This document shows positions 26,101 to 35,300 of a stretch of DNA of 49,270 nucleotides, piece after piece (within the stretch, counting starts at the first letter, position 1; each line of letters begins with the position of its first letter). The stretch is from the NCBI GenBank assembly GCA_018241665.1, contig JAFEDK010000035.1, forward strand, positions 1 to 49,270, given 5' to 3'. Below the pieces are notes generated by a model. That model was not told where the DNA came from. It saw only the letters and a list, made by a program, of their open reading frames with translations, and ran no database searches. A program made the position numbers and the translations under genes. The stretch is from Pseudomonadota bacterium (GTDB lineage Bacteria > Pseudomonadota > Gammaproteobacteria > Burkholderiales > Rhodocyclaceae).

Positions 26101-26341
26101 GCGGCGGGCGCTCCGCTGCCCGGGCCTGCCCGAGCTGCAGGGCCGTCAGCTGGGCCTCGATGACGTACAGCGGCGGCGGCAGCACATCGGCGATGACGTC
26201 CTTGCCCTGGGCCATGCCGTGGGCGGCATCGATGATCGATTGCGTCGCGCTCCAGACGAGGATGACCAGGCCCGCGAAGAGGGCGCACACCACCGCTGCG
26301 ACGACGAGCAACTGCTTTCTTACATTGAGCGATTGGAACAC
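23159..26341 (-). CDS. Hybrid sensor histidine kinase with PAS, two receivers and Hpt (BarA/TorS-like layout)
   Basis: A 1060-residue kinase carrying a full phosphorelay. The order is TM1 (about 9-30), a helical periplasmic sensor with TM2 near 187-208, HAMP, PAS (about 275-385; LPDLVWLKDPQGVFITCNNK), HisKA with His417 ([11 protein letters not shown]), HATPase_c (GTGLGLAI), receiver 1 with Asp709 (CLVDWQMPGMDG), receiver 2 with Asp854 (LILMDVQMPVMDG), and Hpt with His1000 (LAHTLKG). Every acceptor residue is present. The GTG start at 26341 follows GGGAGGAAC. No cognate response regulator is adjacent, so the output protein is unknown. The 247 bp upstream contain only a short promoter-like stretch (GACTATACT). 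Confidence 0.94.
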   Translation of the reverse strand: MFQSLNVRKQLLVVAAVVCALFAGLVILVWSATQSIIDAAHGMAQGKDVIADVLPPPLYVIEAQLTALQLGQARAAERPPLLDKLSALKRKYDERNAYWAQQALGPALRDALLATEKHTADAYWRFLFDDYVAALQHDDTAAAAELQQTLLERYEAHRAAVDATVKIASAFADQTSSNLYLTATRVRLLVGVLTLGGVLLAGGMMLVSARAILRRLGGEPIAMQKVARQIALGDLGAEVDVTYGDEHSLASSILHMKDRLKESIALLEQERRQLRTLINTLPDLVWLKDPQGVFITCNNKFERLLGASESEIIGKTDHDFLSTEEADAFRQYDLHAIESGQACVNQETVTYRDDGHQEMLETIKTPMYDDTGRLIGVLGIARDVTRSHRLMAELEAAREDALRSNTAKSAFLANMSHEIRTPMNAIIGMADLALATYLSPRQANYVGKIRAASESLLTIINDILDFSKIEAGKLDLERAPFVLEAVFEQLSGIVALRAEEQGVELHYDIDDDSRLLEGDALRLGQILTNLVSNALKFSTGGNVIVTVLAGPVERDEVELHFSVSDEGIGLSEEQAARLFCPFTQADSSTTRRYGGTGLGLAICRQLVELMGGRIWVESTLGAGSTFHFTARFKALGPDRRRGLGDFGQQLAAHAARPVLVIDDNPVAQHIHAHLCRQLGLQVELASSGSEILARLESAPLPDYLLCLVDWQMPGMDGIETIRRLKSAYSARQMKCPPLLLATAFSHHKELDAVAGEIDGLLAKPVSARHLYVEIANSLGFPDQGAPVIERRGATTRQWSRFHGLDILVVEDVEINREIIGELLTNVGLAVRFAANGQEALEAVAGQRPNLILMDVQMPVMDGFTATRLLRQNPDCRDLPIIALTANTMAAEKEECRHAGMNAHVAKPISMDLLFDAMAAQLPPFPEPAVDTAAAGDATPATAYPQLPGIDVAVALTYVRKMKSLCRLLAKFRDTHGKTFEPSFAQAMAAGDWGTQIRLAHTLKGIARTLGAYDLGEAAAALETASGDKDGELTAARFAHTVDRLEQVTDGLARVEDLVPS

Positions 26342-26588
26342 CGTTCCTCCCTTGGTTCTGCCGGGAGCGGGGCGCTATCGCCGCCGCGGCTGCGTATTGT
26401 TTCCGATTCCGGCGGCAGTGAGGAGGACGGGGTCACGGGGCGGGGGCTTTGTGACCTTCTGACACACCTGGCGGTGCCGTTGCCGGGCGGGAAGCGGGGG
26501 GCTGTGCGCCGACTATACTGCAGCGCTGAAGTCATGCGCGCTGGCGGGTATGCTTGGCGCCTTGTGTCCTTGAGCGGAGTACGCTGCG

Positions 26589-26828
26589 ATGTTCATCGAG
26601 TCTCCCGACCAGGTTCCGCTGCGCGAACTGGTCACCGCGGCCGGTGATGCCTTCCTGGTGCCCGAGCTCATCCTGCGGGTGGATGACGAATCCCTGTGCG
26701 GCTGGCAGTTGCGTTACGGGGACTGGACGGATTACCCCGACCGGCCCGGCGGACGGGAGGGCGTGGAACAGGCGCTGCAGGCGGCCATCTTCGACATGCG
26801 CTTCCGCATCGAAACCCTGGGGAAATAG
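26589..26828 (+). CDS. Small hypothetical protein (79 aa)
   Basis: A 79-residue acidic protein, MFIESPDQVPLRELVTAAGD..., ending FRIETLGK. It has GGAG about 11 bp before the ATG. I do not recognise a family. It has a compact alpha/beta look (LILRVDDESLCGWQLRYGDW) and no signal peptide. It is 61 bp upstream of the SRPBCC gene and probably in the same transcript. Confidence 0.6.
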   Translation: MFIESPDQVPLRELVTAAGDAFLVPELILRVDDESLCGWQLRYGDWTDYPDRPGGREGVEQALQAAIFDMRFRIETLGK

Positions 26829-26889
26829 CCCGCCCGGCGCCGTCCAGCGCGGAGCGCAGCGTGGCCGTGCCCCCTATACAGGAGTTGCC

Positions 26890-27336
26890 ATGAGCACCCA
26901 CACCGTCCGTCTCCACCGGGTCCTGCGCGCACCGCCGGAGCGCATCTACCGGGCCTTTGTCGATCCCGCGGCGATGGCCAAGTGGCTGCCGCCGCATGGC
27001 TTCACCGGCACCGTCCACCAGCTGGATGCACGGGTCGGCGGTACCTACCGCATGTCCTTCACGAACCTGGGCAGCGGGCACAGCCACAGCTTCGGCGGCA
27101 CCTACCTGGAGCTGGAGCCGGCTGCGCGGCTGCGCTACACGGGGGTCTTCGACGATCCGAACCTGCCCGGCCAGATGCAGACCACGGTCGTGCTCAGCCC
27201 GGTGTTCTGCGGCACCGAGCTGAACATCGTGCAGGAAGGCATCCCGGAGATCATCCCGGTACAGGCCTGCTACCTGGGCTGGCAGGAGTCGCTGCAGCTG
27301 CTGGCCCAGCTGGTCGAGCCCGAGATTCAGGGCTGA
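26890..27336 (+). CDS. SRPBCC / AHSA1-like lipid- or small-ligand-binding protein
   Basis: A 148-residue START-like fold protein. It opens with THTVRLHRVLRAPPERIYRA and continues FVDPAAMAKWLPPHGFTG, the standard start of the AHSA1/activator-of-Hsp90-like and polyketide-cyclase-like group. FVD..AMAKW and the C-terminal YLGWQESLQLLAQLVEP are typical. These proteins bind hydrophobic ligands; the specific one is unknown. CAGGAG precedes the start. It ends in front of a bidirectional terminator. Confidence 0.88.
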   Translation: MSTHTVRLHRVLRAPPERIYRAFVDPAAMAKWLPPHGFTGTVHQLDARVGGTYRMSFTNLGSGHSHSFGGTYLELEPAARLRYTGVFDDPNLPGQMQTTVVLSPVFCGTELNIVQEGIPEIIPVQACYLGWQESLQLLAQLVEPEIQG

Positions 27337-27352
27337 GGCGGGGCGGCAAGAT

Positions 27353-27380
27353 GCAAAAAGGGGCGCATTGCGCGCCCCTT
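27353..27380 (-). terminator. Bidirectional terminator between the SRPBCC and cytochrome genes
   Basis: AAGGGGCGC (27358-27366) pairs with GCGCCCCTT (27372-27380). On the minus strand it is followed by a run of Ts, so it serves the multihaem cytochrome gene best; it lies 31 bp after that gene's stop. Confidence 0.8.
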
Positions 27381-27411
27381 GTGCTGACCGCTAGCAGGCA
27401 ATAGCCGGGTC

Positions 27412-29385
27412 TCAGTCTCCCTTTGGACCGTTGTGGCAGTTGTAGCAGCCGACCTTGGTGCCGGCGGCCAGCGTGTAGGCCTTGCTGTCGTGGGTGAAGG
27501 TCTTGGCGATCTTCACCTGGGATAGCGGGCTGCCACGGTAGTCGCTGCCGTGGCAGGTGGTGCAGGACGACGCACCGCTCGATTCGACCATGTCGCCGTG
27601 GGCATCAACCCAGCTTTGGCCGATGGTGTGCATGCCATGGGGCCCACCGTTCTTGGTGAGCGGCACTTTGGCGTGGCATACCGTGCACTCGGTGATCGTG
27701 CCGGCGTAGCCCTGGAGGGCCTTCGACTGCAGCAGGTCGTTGTCGTGGCTGCTCGCCCAGGTCTGGTTCTTCGACGAGTACTCGGCGTGGGTGGAGCCGT
27801 GGCAGGCTTCGCACTGGTTCTTGCCGTGGCCGACGCTGAAGCGGAACAGGGAGAAGCCGGTCTTTGGCGTATTCGGGGGGGTGGCGAAGCGGGTATCCGT
27901 GACCACGCGCAGCGCGCCGGTCGTCACGTCGGTGACGGCCGTCGTTTCACGCTTGCCGTCGTGGTGGCAGGACTGGCAGTTGGGCTGCTGCAGCCAGCCG
28001 ACCCGGCTGGCCTTGCCGACCGCGCCCATGTTGCCGTGGCAGCTCTGGCAATCGAGGCCCGGGGTCTCGCTCATGGCGCCGCGCAGGCACTTGGTGACGG
28101 AGCCTGGGTGGCACTGGTAACAGGAGTCCCGGTTGCCGATGCTGTCCAGCGCGACCTGCTTGAGCGGATCCTTCACCTGGCCGTGCAGGCGGTGCATGGC
28201 GGACGTGAGGGCGGAGATCTTCACGCTCTGGCCGTTGGCCGTGACGGTGAAGCCCGGTGAGGCGAGCGCATTGGAGCCGTGGCAGGAGGCGCACAGCGTC
28301 GGCGTGCCCTGGTCGGCCCGCAGGGCAAGGCCACCGCTGGCTACCGGTTGCAGCTTGAGCAGGGCCGCTTGGTAGACCGGGTCGTTGGCATGCTTGTCGT
28401 CGTGCAGGCGCAGCACGTTCTTCTTCCAGTCCTTTTCCGGATCGGCGCTGTAGTTGGCCCAGCCGCGCACGGGCGGTTTGGCCGCATCCTTGCTGGAATT
28501 GCTGGCGTGGCAGCTGATACAGGTCATTTCGTCGGAAACCGGCAGCACGGTCTGGGTGCTGGCCAGCACGGTGCCACTGCTGTTCTTGGCGACGACCTTC
28601 ACCATCGGGTAGTAGTTCTTGTTGTAGCCGCTGCTGGTCAGCGTGTCGTCGTAGGGCAGGATTGGCAGGCCTTCGGCCTCGTACCAGCTCTGCACCTGGT
28701 TGTAGCTCATCGCGGCCGGCTGGGTGCTCGGCGTCGGGTTGCTGACCGTCGGATCGTTGAGGTTGAGGCCGCGGTTGGGCGCCGGCGCACCGCCGTACAG
28801 GGCTTTGACGTACTGCCAGAAGTTGGTCTTGTTGGCCGAGGAGGTGTTGATGGAACCCGACGGGTCGCGCATCGCCTCGTAGCTCAGCGTCACGCCGGAG
28901 GTGACCTGCTTGCCGTACTGACGGTCGATCAGTTGGGCGTGCAAATTGTTGTAGGGCGGCAGGATCGACATGATCGAGTAGTCCTTGCCGTCCACACAGT
29001 GCATGCCCAGGTCGTTCCAGGCTAGCAGCGCGTAACGGGACGCGAAGCTGCCGGTGGTGGCGGTGACGGTGGTCGTCGTGCTGCTGCTCTGGGTGGTGAT
29101 GCTCGTCGACGAAACCGAGTTTGTGCCGAGGAAGGGATTGGTGGAGTCGGACCAGTTGCCACTGGAGGCGTCGTCGCTGTGCCTGCTGCCCGTCTTGGTC
29201 GTGCTGCTCGTGGCCTTGGCGCTGCGTTCCGATGTCTGAACCTGTTGTGTGCCGGAACTGGGGAGCAGCTTTTGCAGCCAGTCGGAGTCGGCATAGGCCA
29301 ATCCGCCCAGCACGCCGGCAGAAAGGAGAGTCAGTGTGATGCCGAGGCGCCGTTTGCGCCTCGCCGGTGGATTCGTCGTGTGCAT
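27412..29385 (-). CDS. Nine-haem c-type cytochrome, secreted
   Basis: A 657-residue exported protein. A signal or anchor segment (about 13-32: LGITLTLLSAGVLGGLAYA) precedes a Ser/Thr-rich low-complexity linker (about 40-110). The first folded part carries WNDLGMHCVDGKDYSIMSIL and PPYNNLHAQ, a signature I know from multihaem cytochromes of metal-reducing and related bacteria. Nine CxxCH haem sites follow: CISCH, CASCH, CYQCH, CQSCH twice, CEACH, CTVCH, CTTCH, CYNCH. It is a likely periplasmic or outer-membrane electron conduit or a terminal reductase; the partner is unknown. The ATG at 29385 has GGGAG upstream. Monocistronic. Confidence 0.88.
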   Translation of the reverse strand: MHTTNPPARRKRRLGITLTLLSAGVLGGLAYADSDWLQKLLPSSGTQQVQTSERSAKATSSTTKTGSRHSDDASSGNWSDSTNPFLGTNSVSSTSITTQSSSTTTTVTATTGSFASRYALLAWNDLGMHCVDGKDYSIMSILPPYNNLHAQLIDRQYGKQVTSGVTLSYEAMRDPSGSINTSSANKTNFWQYVKALYGGAPAPNRGLNLNDPTVSNPTPSTQPAAMSYNQVQSWYEAEGLPILPYDDTLTSSGYNKNYYPMVKVVAKNSSGTVLASTQTVLPVSDEMTCISCHASNSSKDAAKPPVRGWANYSADPEKDWKKNVLRLHDDKHANDPVYQAALLKLQPVASGGLALRADQGTPTLCASCHGSNALASPGFTVTANGQSVKISALTSAMHRLHGQVKDPLKQVALDSIGNRDSCYQCHPGSVTKCLRGAMSETPGLDCQSCHGNMGAVGKASRVGWLQQPNCQSCHHDGKRETTAVTDVTTGALRVVTDTRFATPPNTPKTGFSLFRFSVGHGKNQCEACHGSTHAEYSSKNQTWASSHDNDLLQSKALQGYAGTITECTVCHAKVPLTKNGGPHGMHTIGQSWVDAHGDMVESSGASSCTTCHGSDYRGSPLSQVKIAKTFTHDSKAYTLAAGTKVGCYNCHNGPKGD

Positions 29386-29532
29386 GGATGCTCCCGCCTT
29401 TGGCTGGTTGGATCGCGGTGGATTCGAACGGGCTTGTGGCGGCGCACGACGGGGAACGAGACGAGGTCGTGACTTCAGCGTTCAAGCCTTCTTGTCAGCT
29501 GAAGTCAGGTGAAAAACCCATCCCGGTAGAGG

Positions 29533-29567
29533 AAATCAATACCATGACGTCAGTGTGGTATTGATTT
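29533..29567. promoter_or_regulatory. Perfect 12-bp inverted repeat upstream of the cytochrome gene
   Basis: AAATCAATACCA (29533-29544) and TGGTATTGATTT (29556-29567) flank an 11-bp centre that itself holds the palindrome TGACGTCA. It lies about 150 bp upstream of the cytochrome start. Either a large operator or a stem-loop in its leader. Confidence 0.55.
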
Positions 29568-29602
29568 TAGGGTGAGTGCTGGGTTTGATTCAACGGTACT
29601 TA

Positions 29603-29629
29603 CAAATATTCTTATATTCTGAATATTTG
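29603..29629. promoter_or_regulatory. Second inverted repeat in the same intergenic region
   Basis: CAAATATTC (29603-29611) and GAATATTTG (29621-29629) are perfect 9-bp arms around 9 bases. Adding one unpaired base extends the dyad to TTAC...GGTAA. It is AT-rich in a GC-rich genome, so a regulator site is likely. The rest of 29386-29690 holds no gene that I can see. Confidence 0.5.
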
Positions 29630-29644
29630 GTAACAACTGAAGCT

Positions 29645-29672
29645 GGCAAGTGAAGCGCGGGGCTCACTTGCC
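29645..29672 (-). terminator. Stem-loop after the phasin gene
   Basis: GGCAAGTGA (29645-29653) pairs with TCACTTGCC (29664-29672), 18 bp past the phasin stop on the minus strand. The U-run after it is weak. Confidence 0.55.
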
Positions 29673-29690
29673 ATGCATCATGGGGCGTGC

Positions 29691-30185
29691 TCAGGAGCGT
29701 TTGCGGGCCGGCGGCCGTGGCAGGCTGGCATCCGCCTGTTTGGCCATGTCGAGCATCGCATCGCGGGACTTGATGGCCGCGTCGAGCATGCTGCGAACCA
29801 TCTGATCGACGATCGCTGGGCCGGCCGTCAGCATCGAGGGGGGCGCGGTTGGCGTCTTGCCCGGCTTGTCGCTGTGGAGATTCAACAGTTCGGCCAGCTC
29901 GTGCTGGTTGGCGGCGACCACCTCGTTGAAATCGCCGGCGTAGCCGATCACCTGGTCAATGAAATGCTCGGTCAGTGCGACCTGGGCTTTGTTCCAGCTT
30001 TGCAGGTCGCGGGCCCTGGCGAGGGTCTGGACGGTTTCCAGATTGCCCTCCATCAGCGACTGGGCCGCCTTGAGGTTGAGGGAGACCAGGCGCTGGGCGC
30101 ACACGAAGCTGCCCTGGTAGAAGGACATCAGGTCGTTGAGCCGTGCCGTGCCAGTCGGCGTGTAGAAGTTCTGCAGCGGGAACAT
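29691..30185 (-). CDS. Phasin family protein
   Basis: A 164-residue all-helical protein that coats polyhydroxyalkanoate granules. The phasin_2-type pattern is visible: a hydrophobic N-terminus (MFPLQNFYTPTGTARLNDLM), amphipathic helices (SLNLKAAQSLMEGNLETVQT, LTEHFIDQVIGYAGDFNEVV) and an Ala/Lys/Pro-rich basic tail (PRPPARKRS). Start ATG 30185 is chosen over 30218. It shows that the organism makes PHA. It is downstream of the tetR gene, separated by 99 bp, perhaps with its own promoter. Confidence 0.9.
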   Translation of the reverse strand: MFPLQNFYTPTGTARLNDLMSFYQGSFVCAQRLVSLNLKAAQSLMEGNLETVQTLARARDLQSWNKAQVALTEHFIDQVIGYAGDFNEVVAANQHELAELLNLHSDKPGKTPTAPPSMLTAGPAIVDQMVRSMLDAAIKSRDAMLDMAKQADASLPRPPARKRS

Positions 30186-30284
30186 GGGCACCTCACCGAT
30201 GTGGTCGTGGGAGCCCATACGCTACGCGTTTTGCGGTGGGCGGCGCTTGCTCGATGTCAATAAGCGTGCGCGCCGCGCTGCCGT

Positions 30285-30947
30285 TCAGACGGCCGCCGCC
30301 GTGATCTTGCTGGCGGCCTTGAAGATCAGTTCCTCGAGGATGTGCTCCAGCACGCTGCGCAGGGACGGTAGCAGGATCTGCGGATCGAGGTCCGGGTTGC
30401 GGATCATGCGCACCGTGAGGCCCTCGAAGACCGCGTAGAGCACTTCCAGCGGCCCTTCCATCTGGGCGTCGGTACAGCCCACGCCGCGGAACTGCAGGCC
30501 TTCGCGGACGAGCTCGACGAGGCGTTCGCGGGCAGTGCGGTCGGCGGTGTGCACGATGGTGGCGACGTCCGGATTGCGTGCGGCTTCGGAGACGATCTCC
30601 AGCATCAGCGGCGCGTCCTGGTCGTTGTTGAGTTCTTCGGTGCAGTGCTGGATGTCATCCACCATCGCCCGCAGGATGTCGCCGTCGGCGCTGGCGGAAC
30701 GGATGCGCTGGGTGATGGTCAGCAGGTTGAGCAGATCGCGCTCGACGATCGCCGCGATGATCGCTTCCTTGTTCTCGAAGTAGTGGTAGATGTGGCCGAC
30801 GCTCATGCCGGCGGCCTTCGAGATCTGCGCCATGCTTGCGCCGTGGAAGCCCTGGCGGCGGAAGCATTCGGTGGCGGCATTGAGCACCTGGGCCTTGCGG
30901 GCCTCGGCGCGGGACTGCTCCTGCTGAGCGTAAGTCTGTGTGTTCAT
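30285..30947 (-). CDS. TetR/AcrR-family repressor of the RND efflux operon
   Basis: A 220-residue repressor. The N-terminal TetR helix-turn-helix (about 18-65: ATECFRRQGFHGASMAQISK, SVGHIYHYFENKEAI) is followed by a helical ligand-binding domain (about 85-210). It is divergent from the acrA-like gene across 206 bp that contain an 18-bp-spaced tandem operator. By analogy with AcrR/MexR/TtgR it should repress efflux until a drug or toxic ligand binds. The inducer is unknown. Confidence 0.92.
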   Translation of the reverse strand: MNTQTYAQQEQSRAEARKAQVLNAATECFRRQGFHGASMAQISKAAGMSVGHIYHYFENKEAIIAAIVERDLLNLLTITQRIRSASADGDILRAMVDDIQHCTEELNNDQDAPLMLEIVSEAARNPDVATIVHTADRTARERLVELVREGLQFRGVGCTDAQMEGPLEVLYAVFEGLTVRMIRNPDLDPQILLPSLRSVLEHILEELIFKAASKITAAAV

Positions 30948-31040
30948 GGCTGTTTTCTCCTCGTCCTCGTTTCATGGGGCAACCCTTGCGTTGAGGGTCT
31001 GCCGTCTGCAGGCGTTTGCTTGTACGGCAAATTCTAATAT

Positions 31041-31076
31041 AGAATGAGCGCTCGAACTAGAATGAGCGTTCATTCT
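31041..31076. promoter_or_regulatory. Tandem TetR-type operator in front of the efflux operon
   Basis: AGAATGAGCG occurs at 31041 and again at 31059, an 18-bp phasing. Each copy is followed by its inverse: GAGCGCTC is a perfect 8-bp palindrome in the first, AGAATGA...TCATTCT in the second (31059-31076). A -10-like TAATAT (31035-31040) abuts the first site, so binding would block a promoter. Confidence 0.65.
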
Positions 31077-31153
31077 TTTATGGGCGCCGAATATTTTTTG
31101 CTCTCCCCAACGGGCAGTTTTCGCGCCCACTCTAGGCAGGAAAGGTGTTGGAT

Positions 31154-32350
31154 ATGCAGATCGAAATTAACAAGGCGGTGCGTTCCGCCGGGCTTCTGCT
31201 GGCGCTGGGCAGCGTCATCCTGAGCGGTTGTGGCGAGCCGAAGGCGGCCGGCGAGCAGCCCCCGATGGGGCCGACCGAAGTCGGCGTGGTGGACATCCAG
31301 CCGCAGAAGGTGGCGTTGACCACCGAACTGGCCGGCCGTACCGCCGCCTACATGGTTTCCGAGGTGCGGCCGCAGGTCGGCGGCATCATCCAGAAGCGGC
31401 TGTTCACCGAGGGTGGCGACGTGGCCGCCGGCCAGCCGCTGTACCAGATCGATCCGGCCACCTACCAGGCGGCTTATGAAAGCGCCCGCGCCAGCCTCGC
31501 CAAGGCCGAGGCCAACCTGGCGAGCACGCGCAGCAAGGCGTCCCGCTACGAGGAGCTGGTGGCCATCAAGGCGGTCAGCCAGCAGGATTACGACGACACC
31601 CAGGCCGCCCTCAAGCAGGGCCAGGCCGACGTGGCGGCAGCCAAGGCGGCGGTCGAGACCGCACGCATCAACCTGGCCTACACCAAGGTGGCCTCGCCGA
31701 TCGCCGGGCGCATCGGCCGCTCGACGGTGACGCCGGGCGCGCTGGTGACCGCCAGCCAGCAGACCGCGCTGGCCACCGTGCAGCAGCTCGACCCGATCTA
31801 TGTGGACGTGACCCAGTCCAGCGCCGAGCTGCTGCGCCTGAAGCGCGACCTGGCCAGCGGCCAGCTCAAGAAGGCCGGCGCCGGCCAGGCGACGGTCAAG
31901 CTGGTGCTGGAGGACGGCAGCGCCTATCCGCTGGCCGGCAAGCTGCAGTTCTCCGACATCACCGTGGACCAGAGCACCGGCACGATCACGCTGCGCGCCG
32001 TCTTCCCGAACCCGAAGGGCGACCTGCTGCCCGGTATGTACGTGCGCACGGTGCTCGAAGAGGGCGTCGACGAGCAGGCCATCCTGGTCCCGCAACAGGG
32101 CGTCAGCCGCGACACCAAGGGCAACCCCACCGCGATGGTGGTGGGCGCCGACGGCAAGGTCGAGCAGCGCACCCTCAAGACCAGCCGCGCGCTGGGTGAC
32201 AAGTGGCTGGTCAGCGAAGGCCTGAAGGCCGGCGACAAGCTGATCGTCGACGGCCTGCAGAAGATCCGTCCGGGTGCGCCGGTCAAGCCGGTGGCGGCCA
32301 CCAAGGCCGAGGCGCCGACGCCGGCCGGCCCGGCGGTCGCGGCACGCTAA
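31154..32350 (+). CDS. RND efflux periplasmic adaptor (AcrA/MexA family)
   Basis: A 398-residue membrane-fusion lipoprotein linking inner-membrane pump and outer-membrane channel. The lipobox is LSGC after a hydrophobic segment (AGLLLALGSVILSGC). It has the split barrel-sandwich (RTAAYMVSEVRPQVGGIIQK and NLAYTKVASPIAGRIGRS) around a helical hairpin. ATG 31154 is chosen because AGGAAAGG lies at a proper distance; a GTG at 31145 is possible. It is the first gene of a three-gene operon and sits 13 bp from the pump gene. Confidence 0.94.
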   Translation: MQIEINKAVRSAGLLLALGSVILSGCGEPKAAGEQPPMGPTEVGVVDIQPQKVALTTELAGRTAAYMVSEVRPQVGGIIQKRLFTEGGDVAAGQPLYQIDPATYQAAYESARASLAKAEANLASTRSKASRYEELVAIKAVSQQDYDDTQAALKQGQADVAAAKAAVETARINLAYTKVASPIAGRIGRSTVTPGALVTASQQTALATVQQLDPIYVDVTQSSAELLRLKRDLASGQLKKAGAGQATVKLVLEDGSAYPLAGKLQFSDITVDQSTGTITLRAVFPNPKGDLLPGMYVRTVLEEGVDEQAILVPQQGVSRDTKGNPTAMVVGADGKVEQRTLKTSRALGDKWLVSEGLKAGDKLIVDGLQKIRPGAPVKPVAATKAEAPTPAGPAVAAR

Positions 32351-32362
32351 GGGAGCACGAGC

Positions 32363-35300
32363 ATGTCCCGTTTCTTCATCGACCGGCCCATCTTCGCGTG
32401 GGTCATCGCGATCGTCATCATGCTCGCCGGCGTGCTGGCGATCCGCACGCTGCCGATCTCCCAGTACCCGCCGATCGCCCCGCCCGCGGTGTCGATCAGC
32501 GCGACCTACCCCGGCGCCTCCGCCAAGACCCTGGAAGACACCGTCACCCAGGTGATCGAGCAGAAGATGAAAGGCATCGATCACCTGACCTACATGTCGT
32601 CGGCCAGCGACTCGTCGGGTTCGGTGACGATCACTCTGACCTTTGACGCCGGCACCGACCCGGACATCGCCCAGGTGCAGGTGCAGAACAAGCTGTCCCT
32701 GGCCACCCCGCTGCTGCCGCAGGAAGTGCAGAAGCAGGGCGTGCAGGTTGCCAAGGCCACCAGCAATTTCCTGATGGTGGTCGGTTTCGTGTCGGAAGAC
32801 GGCAGCCTCAGCGACATCGACCTGGGCGACTACGTCGCCTCCAACGTGCAGGACATCCTGGCACGCATCAACGGCGTTGGCGAGACCCAGCTGTTCGGCA
32901 GCAAGTACGCGATGCGCATCTGGCTCGATCCGGCCAAGCTGCATAACTACAAGCTGACTCCGGCCGACATCAGCGCCGCCATTACCGCCCAGAACGCCCA
33001 GGTTTCCGCCGGCCAGCTCGGCGGCATGCCGTCGCCGAAGGGGCAGCGCCTCAACGCGACGATCACTGCCCAGAGCCGCCTGCAGACGCCCGAGCAGTTC
33101 GGCGCGATCCTGCTGCGCACCACCGCCGACGGCGCCTCCGTGCGCCTGCGCGACGTGGCGCGCATCGAGCTCGGCGGCGAGTCCTACGACGTGGTGGCGC
33201 GCTACAACGGCAAGCCGGCCACCGGCCTGGCGATCAAGCTCGCCACCGGCGCCAATGCACTGGATACCGCCGACGCGGTGAAGGCCAAGCTGAACGAGCT
33301 GTCCAAGTTCTTCCCGCCGGGCGTGAAGGCGGTGGCGCCCTACGACACCACGCCCTTCGTGAAGGTCTCCATCGAGGAAGTGGTGAAGACCCTGGTCGAA
33401 GCCATCGTGCTGGTCTTCCTGGTGATGTACCTGTTCCTGCAGAACTTCCGTGCCACGCTGATCCCGACCATCGCGGTGCCGGTGGTGCTGCTGGGCACCT
33501 TCGGCGTGCTCTCCGCGGCCGGCTTCTCGATCAACACGCTGACCATGTTCGGCGTGGTGCTGGCCATCGGCCTGCTGGTGGACGACGCCATCGTGGTGGT
33601 GGAGAACGTCGAGCGGGTGATGAGCGAGGAAGGCCTGTCGCCGAAGGAGGCGACGCGCAAGTCGATGAGCCAGATCACCGGCGCGCTGATCGGCATCGCG
33701 CTGGTGCTGTCGGCGGTGTTCGTGCCGATGGCCTTCTTCGGCGGCTCCACCGGCGTGATCTACCGCCAGTTCTCGATCACCATCGTGTCGTCGATGGTGC
33801 TGTCGGTGGTGGTGGCGCTGGTCCTCACCCCGGCGCTCTGCGCAACGCTGCTGAAGCCGGTGGAGAAGGGCCACACGGCCGGCGAGGGCGGCCTGCTGGG
33901 CGGCTTCTTCGGCTGGTTCAACCGCGCCTTCGAGCGCAGCAACGAAGGCAGCCGCTCCGTCGTTGCCCGCATGCTGGGCAGCAGCAAGCGCTACCTGGTG
34001 ATCTACGGCCTCATCGTGATCGGCATGGGCGCGCTGTTCCTGCGTCTGCCGACCGCCTTCCTGCCGGAAGAAGACCAGGGCTTCCTGATGTCCCAGGTGA
34101 TCCTGCCCGCCGGCTCGACTGCCGAAAGCACGCTGGCGGTCATGGAGAAGGTCGAGCACCACTTCATGGAAGACCAGAAGGAGGCCGTGGATTCCATCTT
34201 CACCGTCACCGGCTTCAGCTTCGCCGGCAGCGGCCAGAACAACGGGATCGCCTTCATCAACCTGAAGGACTGGAGCGAGCGCAAGCGCCCCGACCTGAAG
34301 GTGGCGGCGGTGGCCGGCAAGGCGATGGGTTATTTCTCCACCTTCCGCAACGCGATGGCCTTCGCCTTCGCGCCGCCGGCGGTGGTGGAACTGGGCAACG
34401 CCAGCGGCTTCGACTTCCAGCTGCAGGACCGCGCCGGCCTCGGCCACCAGGCCCTGATCGACGCCCGCAACCAGCTCCTCGGCATGGCGGCGCAGAACCC
34501 GCTGCTGGTCGGCGTGCGCCCCAACGGCCAGGACGACACCCCCGAGTACAAGCTCGACATCGACCACGCCAAGGCCGGCGCGCTGGGCCTGTCCCTGGCC
34601 GACATCAACAACGCCCTGCAGACCGCCTGGGGCAGCGCCTACGTCAATGACTTCATCGACAAGGGCCGCGTCAAGCGGGTCTATCTGCAGGGCGACGCCT
34701 CGGCGCGCATGCAGCCGGAAGACCTGAACAAGTGGTACGTGCGCAACAGCAACGGCGACATGGTGCCCTTCTCGTCCTTCGCGTCGGCCCACTGGGCCTA
34801 CGGCTCGCCGCGCCTGGAGCGCTACAACGGCCTGCCGTCGGCGGAGATCATGGGCTCCGCGGCGCCCGGCCACAGTACCGGCGAGGCGATGGTGGCGATG
34901 GAAGACATGGCGTCCAAGCTGCCCGCCGGCATCGGCTTCGAATGGACCGGCCTGTCCTACCAGGAGCGCCTGTCCGGCTCCCAGGCGCCGGCCCTGTACG
35001 CGATCTCGCTGCTGGTGGTGTTCCTGTGCCTGGCCGCGTTGTATGAGAGCTGGTCCATCCCGTTCGCGGTGATGCTGGTGGTGCCGCTGGGGATCATCGG
35101 CGCGCTGCTGGCGGCGATGATGCGCGGGCTGTCCAACGACGTGTACTTCCAGGTCGGCCTGCTGATGACCATCGGCCTGTCGGCGAAGAACGCGATCCTG
35201 ATCGTCGAATTCGCCAAGGAGCAGATGGAGCACGGCAAGGGCCTGATCGACGCGACGCTGGAAGCGGTGCGCCTGCGCCTGCGGCCGATCGTCATGACCT

